Assembly: GCA_014773175.1 (NCBI GenBank)
Contig: VXCM01000441.1
Location: 62,001 to 126,000 of the forward strand
Source of the DNA: Lucifuga dentata
Lineage: Eukaryota > Chordata > Actinopteri > Ophidiiformes > Bythitidae
Length of the DNA stretch: 64,000 bases
Direction: 5' to 3'
Positions 12,530-24,500 of the stretch are shown here, one piece after another. The notes below the pieces were generated by a model, which ran no database searches, was not told where the DNA came from, and was given only the letters and a program-made list of their open reading frames with translations. Position 1 is the first letter of the stretch. Every line of letters starts with the position of its first letter. Both the position numbers and the translations under genes were made by a program.

Positions 12530-15500
12530 GTGAGTGTTTCCTCACATACACCAATAAAACAACACACACACATATGCCTCATCTCTGCACGTCGCAGATC
12601 AACCACAGCTGGTGGAGAAAGCCACACAGGCAGCTGTGGATGCTTGTTTTTCCAAATGTCATGGATCAGCTGGGATTAAGGAAGTTTTAAAACTCCATAG
12701 GACTGCGTTAGATAGCAGTTTGTGTCCCTTTCTTGTTTCAATTTTCTATTTAGGCCCAGAATCTTTTTCAAGTTTGACTGAAGGGTTGGGGAGAGAGAGA
12801 GATTAGACACAGATTAGTCCACATTTCATTGTTGGAGTTTAGAAGTGGAATACGGGGAGGCTGAGAGCTTGATTAGAGGTAATTGGAAAATGGTGACTTT
12901 GAAGACAGCTGAAAGCATAAGAAGTCCGTTGTTTGGCCTTGAGTGAAGTGCAGTAGACTAAATGGATGCAGTCATTCATTATGTATTGTACAAAAAGTCT
13001 ATTCAGTTGTGCTCGGTACACTTCAGCCTGATATTTTTCCATTCTCTCTCAAACCCTGAAGCAGAAATAAAACATACCTGTATTGAAAGCATAAGTAGTT
13101 TATCTCTGAACTTTCCAAATTATCTGATGCTGAGAGGTGACTGTTGCCTGGCAACATTAAATATTTCTGTAATTTCTCTAAGTGTAAAAGGTAATTTACC
13201 TGGAGCAGAAATCCACTCAGTAACAGAATCTATAACTTAAATAAGTGAATTTTATGTAGTGCATTTTATGTTAACTAACAATATATTCTTTTATTTCTAG
13301 TAGTTGTGTAGCGTGCTTCATAATGTTTGATTTATCCCTAAAATGTAATCTTTGAATCCAAAATGTGTGTGGGCAAATTGTCTTTAAAATAATTGTACAG
13401 TAATACAATTTAATGACAGTTTATTACTTAAAATAACATTTATTAATCCCAATGGGAAATTACAGCAATAAATAAGGACCTTCAACATGCAGGTACAAAG
13501 AACACAAAGTAGTGATAACAAATACGAAAGACAAGGACAAAACCAAATAAAGAATACACAACCAAATCTATGTAACTGGGATTTTGTGGCATTTCAAGAA
13601 GTAGATGATAATTGAATTGTTCACTATACATTTATGTTGTCATGTAGTGTTTTTAATGCGTCGCTGCTTTTGAAAGTTATTTATTGTTGTTGGTGTCTGC
13701 CGCTTGGCGCCCGCCCGTCCGTGTGCACCTGCACCTTACAGCCACTATGGCTTAAAAAAAAAAAATGATCATTGCCAGTCTGTATGACATTCCATTCAAT
13801 AGCTGCTGTCTGCCTTCTCCCACATCATTTTGGGATTAACTTGCTACACAGTCTGCTCATGCTAACCTGAGGATGGCCTCAAACTTCTTGTAAGAGTGAG
13901 TCAATGTTGCAGTTTCTCTCAGCAACTGGTAAAATTCAAGCAATGCCACAAAATTGCCAATTTCATCCTCATTATAATTTCCCTGGTTTGTTCATTACTC
14001 ATAATTTAATCTGTTAGCTTGTTGTGTGTATTTGTCATTAACAGAATAAAGATTTGTCTATTTGAGTGAGGATGTTCTGTGGTTTTTACTCCCTAAACTA
14101 CTGGTTTCATTGCTGTCATTCAAGTTTAATATGTTATGGAATATTTATTCTTTTCAGCACATTTGCAAGCCTTTTTTTAAAAACGTAATTCCGAACACAT
14201 AATCAAGACTAGTTTATTTGTATAGACATGACGCATCAGACAGCAGCACTCACGAGTGTTAAAGAGAGAAACTCCACGTAACACCACACAAACTTTATAA
14301 ACACCGATCAACTGCAACACTATTCTGAAGTTCGCGAGGACTTTGCGAACACTGATGACGCGGTCTGCAGCGATTACGTCACAGTTAAAAGGCAGTTGAC
14401 GAGAACATTGATTGTGTGGCACCGTGGCGCACATGGATAAGGTACGTCGTGAGGGTTTGGACGCCTTGCCCGGGCAAGTGTGGTTCGAGCCCAAGATCCG
14501 ACGGGGAAAGAGGGAGTGGGGAGGTTCCTCCCCCGGGCGTTTCTGGGGTCTGAAACCAGGGGGTTATGAAATTTTGTTGGACGGAAAAAAAAAAGTTTTT
14601 TAATTAAAATTTCGGGGTGCGTGGCCGAAAATTTGAGCTGGGTTAAAAAAAAATATATATATTCCCCCCTTCTAAATGACATAAGGTGATGTAAGAAGTC
14701 AACTCGAGAAAAGATATGAATATTGTATTAACAGATTTACAAAAAAAAATGCCATTATTCATACCCTTCAGATGTTCAAGAAAGTTCTGTATGCTAAAAC
14801 CTTTAGAGGGGGGGTTCTCAAAAATTCCAGATTCTGGAACATTCTAGAACAGTTTTATGGATTGTAAATTTGGGGGCTAAAAAAAAAAACATGTTCAGTT
14901 TCTAGTCAGCACTAAAGCTTGTCAAGCCTAAAACCAAAGAACTCAGAGAGGACTTCAGGTCACTTATTGTGATGCCAACAAGGAGGAAAAAGGCTTCAGC
15001 TGTCAGTGGCCATAGTGCAGAATGTCATTAAGAAGCACAGAGTTCAGCGCAAAAAAAAAAAATATATATATAAAATCAATAATTATTTAAAAAAAAAAAG
15101 CATTTCTGTAATGTGTCAGCATTTTAAAAAAATTGCAATTTTCCTTAAATGCTGACACTTTATAGAAACTTTTTTTTTTTTTTTAAACAAGGCTGCAAAC
15201 AGGATTTAGTTACACTTACAGGAATAGTGAACAGAGACTCGGCAAGAAGCAGCAGACCCACCTATACATGAACATAACAGCTGAGTTTTAACATCTGCAA
15301 GCATCAGCACGTGTGGCAGTGAGAACCTAGAATAGGAGGAGACGAGGTGTTAGAGGAAGAAATCAATCCAACAGCTTTTAGCAGGTAGGAACAAAGCATT
15401 AGAGCAGCTGCAGCGTGATGTGGGGATGTGAGTAAGAGCATGTGGGATTCTAAAGAACGACGCTTCATTGAACAGGTGACTTGTGTAACTGCCAGAAGTA

Positions 15501-18500
15501 ACATGTTGCTTTATTCCACTTCAGTTTTTTTTTTTCTGTTTTAAAGGGAGGTTTCCTGGCAGCAAAATTTACCCATTACCCCATTATCAATGAGTTGTAA
15601 TGATAACAGGACCGTTTTGCATGTATAAGCCCAATTATATACAACTCATACATATTAAACTGGTTAAATATTAACCAAAACCTTAATCAAGCTCTCCTCT
15701 GGAAGGTTGGGAAAACAATTTTAATATTTACCACTCAGTAACGTAACAGGTTGTATATATTGGCTCAAACATGCATCTTTTAACATCTCTCCTGCAAGCA
15801 AGTTTGTTATGAAAATATACATTCATCAGGTGTCTAGTTTAGAATGCTCACTGAAACAAAACCCACAGTTTCCATAATTTTTCATTATGTTTCTGCCTTC
15901 CCCACAAACTTCCACTATGTATGCAAAATATTTCTTTTGTTCTATTGATTCTCAGGAGTAAAACATTATGCCCTCAACATGCACAAATGCCATTCATATC
16001 TGCAGGCAGTGCACATACTCTTTATTATATGTGACAGAAGTTCACCATTTCCCATTCCAGTGTTGGAATGGTCACATGGTCCAAAACATCATCATCATCA
16101 CCGTAAGGCTGCCTGTAGGGCAAAGCAACAACAATATCAAGATATATATTCACTGACCTGATATTTAAATATTGTTCCCAATGATGAAACAGCACTCAAA
16201 TGGATGCCTCACATGGAGAAAATCAACTAAATTTATTCTTCCATCAATTTTCTTCTTCTAGGATTGAAAATAGTCCAGCAACCAATTTGCCAAGGTCTGA
16301 GAGATAAAAATATTTCACTCATAAATATTTATATCAACTATGCAGCATCAATTTTGCCTCAAGAAATACATTAGTCGGTGATCTGTGCTTAAGTTTGAGC
16401 TTCCCTCCACTGCAAAGAGTGATATGATAAGATGCAGGACAGTATTTCAGAGCTCACTGGTTCTATGTGATGAGCAGTGAAGCTGAGTTGCCCATTAGTA
16501 ATGAGTTTGTAATGATAAGATAACACTATGGCCTGTATTAACTTTTAGTAAGTTCATTAGGAAAATTCTGCTGTGTGTGTATGTGTGTGTGTTAATGCCA
16601 GAGATATCCACAGTGGCCACGTTATTACTTTCAGCACCATGGACAGCTCATTTCTATTCTAAACCAGTTCAGAAATGAGTTTCTTCTTCACTGGTAAACA
16701 ACAGATGGATACTCATATAGATTAGCCATTTATAAAATGTCAAAATCTAACCCTGTCATTGACGACCTGGCCTCATTTTCTAATTGAAAGTTTGTGGGTT
16801 TGAAACTTTCAGTGAATAAGTGCAATGATTTACATCAGAATCAAGTTGCTGCTAAATAAAGATAGTATATCTTGGCCTCTTGGGAAATAAGTTTTGGTAC
16901 AAAGATGTGGTTGAGCAATGTCTGTAATTGGCTCTGCTGTGCAAAAAAAGATGAGGCTGGATAAGGAGGAAGTTATTTGTTCTGATGCTGTTCAAGTCAA
17001 GCTAATTAATTTCAGTCAGAAGTACTTTGCTGTCAGCATCCTTTGGCTTTAATAATGGACTTGTATTATCAGATCCTGACTTGTATTTGCATTCCCAAAG
17101 GGTTGTTGATTTCATCACGCAGTAACAGGAAGTTTCCTGGCTAATAATTCCACAGATAGCTGGAGGAAAATGACATAATTTGGTGTCTAAGATGAACTTT
17201 TTTTGTTTTAGGTTTTACTTGATATGTCTAAATATGTATTAAATGCCCAAGTAGTAATGATAAGTGAATTTGAATTGCAATTACTAATCATGCTCTGTGT
17301 CAAATTATGTATAACTTCATTGGAGGAAAGTAGTCACATTCTGAATGTTTTCAAACCTAAACTCCCTCTTGATTACCTCACATACATGCCAGCCTTTGTT
17401 TCACTGTTTTATGTCAATAGCTTTGAGTAATGGGCCCTCAACATACCATCAGTTTGAGAGTGTGAATTAGGTTCTCGGGGGAATTATGCTGTGTTTAATT
17501 TCACTCAGATGTCTCGGGCCAGTATGCTTCATCATTTTGCATAATGTCCATGAATAATGGACCTGCCTCAGTGCCTCGTCTTGTCCCTTTTGGGGAACGT
17601 CGTGAGACTTAATTTTCACCAGGAGTAACGCTGTTGCTTACCGTTTCTTTATGCGTCGTCCCGTCTTTATCCTTTAAAGGTCATCCAGGTTGACGATAAT
17701 GACTCTGGTGACAGATGTGTTAGGAAGGTCAGGCCTCGTCCGTCTGTTTTTGGAAAAGGTAAAGTCAGGGACACTGTATAAAAGCGTGTGTGATTTGTGA
17801 TGTTTGGTATGAGGTTATGGATGTGTACTTGGCATCTTTACAACATAATGTGTATGGATGCTCTTAGGCACAAAGAAAAAGCTGTCACTTGCTGTTGTTT
17901 TAGGTTATTTTATAAGTGATTATTATTTTAGTTATTTTAGTGGAGAGGTACTTAAATACAAATGTTAAAATGTCAAAGGCCCACAAAGAAAATTTACAAT
18001 AAGACAAAGGTATGTTTATTAAAGATGTACAGATGATAGCGGAGCAGTACAGTCGGACGTTCAGTCTCGCTTTCTCCGCAGCGGGGAAAGCGGAGAATTT
18101 TGACTCATTGCATCGTAGCAATGTCTCGCAGATAATTCAAATAATAAGAGTCTGGAGACAGTTGTGGTTCGGTCCAGATTATTTTAGTGAGGACAAATAT
18201 GAAAACAAATTAAAGCTCTACTGTTTTCTGTAAGAATAAATCCTCTCCTAATTGCCTACTTTTCCTTTCTTTTATATGAACTACACCTTTCTAAGGATTG
18301 TTAAGCTGAGTTACTCCAAAGAGTGACCGTACCTCTGTCTCACTTTTCTCACTCTCTGACCTTATCACTGAAGTATCAGTTCACCTCGTTTACATTACAG
18401 AGGACTTCCTGCTGATTCTGACCTTCTGCCAGCCATGTTGGAGGTTCTTAGCTGTTGGGTGACTGGAGCTGTGAACAGCTGGTTATGATTCAAAATTTAA

Positions 18501-21500
18501 AAACCTGACTTGTGCTCAAAACTCTTCATCTCGGTAACCATGACTCTTGCAGGGCGGGACCAAAGATTTGACATGTAAGCCACAAAATGCAATATGTGAA
18601 CCTCAAAATGTAATTCTACCATGAGAGCAAAAAACTTGAGTAAATCTATCCACAGTGAAGGTCTATATATTTAAAAACTCTGTAAAATATTAACAACCTC
18701 TGATTGTTTTTGCCCTTCATCTTCCCTGTTATATTATATTTAGCCATTATTTGTGTTCAGCCGGTTCTCTGGAGGCCTGTGCTGTGCTGGAGCACGTCGT
18801 GTTTGCCGTGACATTTGTTGTTGCTGCTGCTTCAGAGTCTCTGATGGATTATTACATTCATAACCCGACAACTGGTACATGCGGTGCTTTGTGTGGCTTC
18901 ACTCCACTCAGGACCAAAACTGGACCGCAGATACACTTAGATAGCCAGACTCACTGTCAGGATTCCAGTTGCTATAGCTACACTCTCATCCTCTCAGTTA
19001 CTTCAGTTTGAGTTCTCTGACTGAAGGAATATACACAGATAAACCACCCACAAGGCGAGCTATACAGCAGAAGAAAATGTGGCCCTCACATATGCTGCCT
19101 GTTTGGGACTGATGCCGTGTACACAAGTTTTACCGTAGCCTGCCTGTTCCTGCATGAGTCATGGTTTCACAACATCAGAAAGCTGCTGGTGTTTTTTAGC
19201 TTAGTGTCTATCCATGAGGGACTTTTTAAATGCAACTTCACAGGTCAATTTTGCTGAAAGATTCTGGATGAAACTGCCCACCCAAGCCTGAAATATGACT
19301 AAGGACTCTCCACAAAAAAAAAAAAAAAAAAAAAAAGTTTATCCAGTCAGTGGTCTGTATATCCAGCCAACTCTGTACTCCATCCCACTTTCCTGGGGCA
19401 TAACATAATGTTTGTTCAACAAATGTAAATTGACCAAAAGAGGTCTTTACAGCAATGCCAGCAAGGCAAACACTTTGACATTTTACCTGCTTAAGTAAGG
19501 AAATTCCTATCTGCATAAGGCAATGTTTCTACACTAAAACTTCTTACAATTAGGAGAGAGGTCACTGCAGAGGTGAAAACTGTGCTGAAGTAAAGCATTT
19601 GTATGATGCTGTAATTTAATTTCCATATCAAAAGCATAATGTGTACTTCAGCGGATCCAGTGAGTGCGGCGCTGCTTTGCTGTGTTTCTTTGATGTGGAC
19701 ACATTTGTGCTCAAACAAACACCATTTTCTCCCAGGAAAGACGAGATAAAGACTTCTTAGCACTCACATATCATCCACCACATCTCTTTCTGTCTCTCTG
19801 CTGCTTTAAGAAAAAAAAAGAAAAAAGAATGCCAGACCCAGTGTACTGACTCCACTTCTCTCTCCCCAGGAGTACCAGATCGATATTATCTTTGCCCAGA
19901 CCTGGGTGGACACTCGTCTGCGTTATAACAGCAGCAGCATGCGGATTCTAACCCTCAACAGGTAGACTGGGCTTGGACTTTATTGTGACACAGATTCCAT
20001 CATGAAATGTACGACTAATGTGCAAATAGCTGCATTGCTACACTAAAACCATCAAAAAGTAGCATTCTATTGATAATTACAAGCATTTTTTCTGTCTTCC
20101 TACTAAGGCAAATTTGTTTCAAAGCGTTGTATTTCAACACTTTCATATTGTGAATATCTCATTTGAGAGCAAAATTCAGGTCTCTCTTTGGAACAGCCCT
20201 GTAATTAATGGAACAAATTGAATGATATGCTTTGTTTTTCTCTTGTCACGCAGGTATTGAAATTGAATTATCCTGTTGTGAGGATGCCTTTTGTCTTCTC
20301 TCTCCCTCTCTCTTCTCTTCTTTCTATCTCGTTTTCAAACAGCAACATGGTCGGCTTGATCTGGCTTCCAGACACCATCTTCAGAAACTCAAAGAACGCT
20401 GACTCCCACTGGATAACAACACCCAATCAGCTGCTCCGGATCTGGAACAATGGAAAAATTCTCTACACACTGAGGTAAAAGCTTTCCAAATACCGAATAA
20501 CAAAAACACACATTGTGCTCTATGTGTTTTGCATATATCCATAGCAGTGATTAATCATTACTCAGCTTAAAAACTATATTTATTAAAGTGACCTAGGTAT
20601 GCTAATATACTTTTGGTGTTAAAAGTGGATTCTGACGGAACAAATCCAGGTGTGAATGTACTCAATATCTCATCAAAACCAAGATCAAATCAGCCTGAGC
20701 ACCTCCAGATGATGCAAGTACTTGTAAATGCAACAGAAGCAAGCTTTAGGACAGTGAATTATCTTCTTATATTCTTTTTTTCCCCTTTATGTCGTCTTCG
20801 TGATTCTAATTTTAATATCCCGGCTCTTCCAACAGCACAAAGTGTTGCACTTTACCTTTAGTGGCAGAAAACTCTGTAAAGAGAAACTTCTCTTACATGT
20901 CTTTCTGTTCCAGCAACTGACAGCTTCTCAGTGTAAGAGGGAAAAGATGTGCATGCTTGTGTCTGTCAGTCAAATGTTGGCTTCTGAGTAACACCAGGCA
21001 GACGCTGCACCTCTGCTGAATAACTCGCTGAAGGAATTTAGAAGAAACTCTTTGACACTGGAAGTAAGTTAGTTTATAGGTTTTAAAGGCACGTCAGTTT
21101 GAGATCCTCAAAACTTCATTATTACTGGCCTGGGGTGGAGCTGTCCAGGGTGCTGAATGTTTTTTGTTTGGAGTGTGCTGGAGTTGATCGGGTGCTGATT
21201 AGCACTGGTTTGGATTTGGTTTGGAATTGGTTTGCAATAGAATGGAGCTGGCCAACGCACTACAGGGGATTGTTTTGGATGGAGAGGAGCTGTCCGTGGT
21301 CCTGGATGACTCTGCTGTCCACTACTGACATAACATAACAAGCCTGGCTGCTGTGAGCTGCATTTATCTGAGAAAAACACACACACAGCAAGGAGCATGT
21401 GTGTGTGTGGATTTCAGAGGACAGCAGAAATTTAAGTGGTACCTGAGTTTAAGAACAGGGGCCAATTTCACCTCTATCAAGGATTTCAAAACTAGACCAG

Positions 21501-24500
21501 CCAAATAACACCACCATGAGTGTTTATTTTCACCAGACACACAAGGATAGTTCAGACAGCATCTGGAAGAGGTAGGATTATTCCAATAAGATTCTATTTT
21601 TTTTCTATTTTTGTATGGCTTATTGTGTTTCTTTTATCTGGCAAATTTTAACCAGCACTCAGAACAAGCTGAAGTGTTCGCTGTGTGACAGATGTGTGAT
21701 ATTTCTCTCCAGGGACCCAGCTTCTATTCTTAAGCTCAGCTGCAGCTGCATTACAGGTGTCATGGCAGGAAAAATACACCATTACTAAAATAGGCTCCTT
21801 CTAAACATTCGCCAAATGAGGTTCTGGGATCAAACAAACTGAGTTGTACGTATGCCATATAAAACAAATTGCTTGTCCAAATTTGTAGCTGGTACTTATT
21901 ATCTAAATGGTTCATCACTGCAAATATTATGCATACTAACATGCATCGCTGCCTTTTCCAATCGTTTCATTTATTTTTATCATTTTTTCTGCAGATTAAA
22001 CTTTGAAATCTTTCAGCTTCTTCCACTTTATCTATGATATTATTAATTATCATTGCATGTTCATCTCCCACTTCACTAGATTAATTTATCAAAGCAGCTG
22101 CACATAACAGGTGTTAGATTTATTAACTTTGCTCAAATCTGAAGAAATAGAGCTTTTTTTCTCCCCCTTCATACATATTAACAAGCATTTACTTTCCAGC
22201 AAGGTGTGTATCTGCAGGCTGTCATGCCACTGCACCTGATAAAATATTTCTGCCAACAGTTTTCTTTTGTTACATCCAAGCAGCTATGGCGGAGTGCCAA
22301 CATGGAACTTCTGATGCTGTTTTTGGGATGAATAATAGATGGTGGCCAAAACGGATTAATTGCGTGGAAGTAAATGGAAATGAAAGCATTAACTGCTGAA
22401 ATACAAACTTCCTAGGTCATTTTTGAGAGCCATAAATCTCTGGCAATAAAATACTAATACTAATACTAAAAATACTAATACTAATGTATCATTAGTATGA
22501 TACATTGCAGTAAACTGAGTTGGAGTTTTAGTTGTTGAAATTGAAGCTAATCTGCGTCTTGATGGGGCTGATTTGTGACCGCCGTTCTCCTTCCAAACAT
22601 CTGGTGTATTGACTTGTCCAGTGATCGTAGCTAAGTACGGCTGTTTTTAGCAGCCTGTGCCTGTGGGCCCTGACCTGATGCCTATGTTAATGTGCGATAC
22701 CGACAATTAAACAGCTCTGTCATTTTGAGGGAGTTCACACATCAGCCAGGCAGCTGAGTGTGAGCTGCACCATCTGGCTTCAAACCAACTCTTCATATAG
22801 ACAATAACACAAAGGGGCATGAAGTGATGCAAGCAGTGAGGAATACCTTGCATTCAAGCCGTCCACTCTTCTTAGGCCAACAAATGAAGAGATGGAACAC
22901 CTCGATGTTCAGGAATCTCTTTGTCTTGGTCTTCATTACTCTCTCTCTCTCCTTCCCTCCCCCTCTCTCTGTTTCTCTTCAGGATGACCATCAATGCAGA
23001 ATGCCAGCTGCAGCTCCATAATTTCCCAATGGATGAACACTCCTGTCCTCTTGTCTTCTCCAGCTGTGAGTCTTGGAAACACACACATTCACACATGCAC
23101 GCGCACACACACACACACACAATGCATTTGATGCCTGTACATGCAACACCTGCTGTGCTATAAACAAACAGTAAAGTTTTATTTATAGGGTCTTGTCAAC
23201 CAGATAAGTTTTAGTCAAAGTCAAACTGAGCTGTGATGGCAGCTATGAATAAAAAGAGAGAAAGACCTAATAAATGAAACAAAATAAATGAAGTCCAGAT
23301 GCTTGATGGTAAACCACCTACTGATGGCATGTTAAAAGCGTGGTGGTGATGTTGTCGTTTGCCTATCCCTGCCATCTTACAAATCATTTACAAAACCTGT
23401 TGCTAAGCTATGTGCTGAGGGTTTGTGTTTTTTTTTTTTTAGCCGAGTGCTGCATAAAAAATATCTTCTCATTGTCACAAAAGACAGGAATTTCTTTTTT
23501 TTCCCTCACCTGCTCTCATGGATGGGCTTCTCATGTGTCACCCGGTGAAACAAAGTGTTCTTTGCATCGCTCAGCGCTATCTTATCCACCAGTCACCATT
23601 TCTCTAAAGTCTGACCAGCTAATGAGTGAAACTGTCAATCACGCGTTGCAGGCAGCGGTGCACATTTAGAAAACGTTTTCACACTTCGGCACAGCCTTTA
23701 CCTTTAGTGTTGGAAAAAAATGATAGGAGATTTAAGGCAAGTGAGGTTTTCGAACTTGCGGGTGACATTTCTAGGAAGTAATGGTGACACGTACATACCT
23801 ACACCTGTGTAATTGCCAATTTAGCTTAGAAACAGTAGCAGCTTGTACAATGAGGACATCTCTTTGTTTAAAATGAGACTGAGTTCAGTCTTTGCAAATG
23901 TAAGCAATCTAACTGATAGATGAAGAGTCAGAGTTCAGACGTATACGTCGGGCCAAAATGAGAGAAATAAGATATCAAATTGCCACTGATCAGAGGGTTT
24001 TTGGCTGAAACATGTAGAGCAAATTTAGCAGTCAAGACAGCAAAGGTTTTGATAAATTGTTAAATCTCAAAGACAAAATTTGAGTATTTTTACAGTATAA
24101 AGTAGAAAATGAGATTAAACCTGATTTAATGTACTAAGATAAAAACTTACACAATTTCTTGCCTTTTTTGACTGTTGGAAAATATTCTCTGATACTTTAC
24201 CTATGGTTTGCTTAATTGTTTTAATAATTGTTTGCTATTTTATCATGGATAGATGTAACTGACCTTCAATATGTCCAGAGTCATTAGCATATTAGTGATG
24301 AAAGATAAAATTGAGTAACACACAAAAATAACTTTAGCGTCGTGTTTTTTCTGCGACAGGACATGATGTCACTTTACAACTTGCGGGATATTTGGTGGCT
24401 ATAGTTCCCTGATGTGATTGAAAATGACTTTGCCACTGTCTTTTATTAAACATGTTCACATCAATGACTCCAGGTAATCAATTGAGTCTTTCTGAGCTTC

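Larger units (their letters stand above)
12530..19869 (+). other. gabrg3 intron 3 (7340 bp)
   Basis: This intron lies between the 68-bp exon and the loop D exon. It contains a LINE-tail-like fragment (13434-13565), a GC-rich island with tRNA-like sequence (14320-14545), an inverted repeat with A-rich and T-rich outer arms (15088-15184), a degraded MITE copy (15605-15782), and A-runs near 19314-19336. No coding exon is seen. Confidence 0.85.

Noticed and set aside
14418..14502. A functional tRNA-Arg gene
   Set aside because: A and B boxes are good, but the spacing is about 12 bp too long and acceptor and anticodon stems do not form by inspection.
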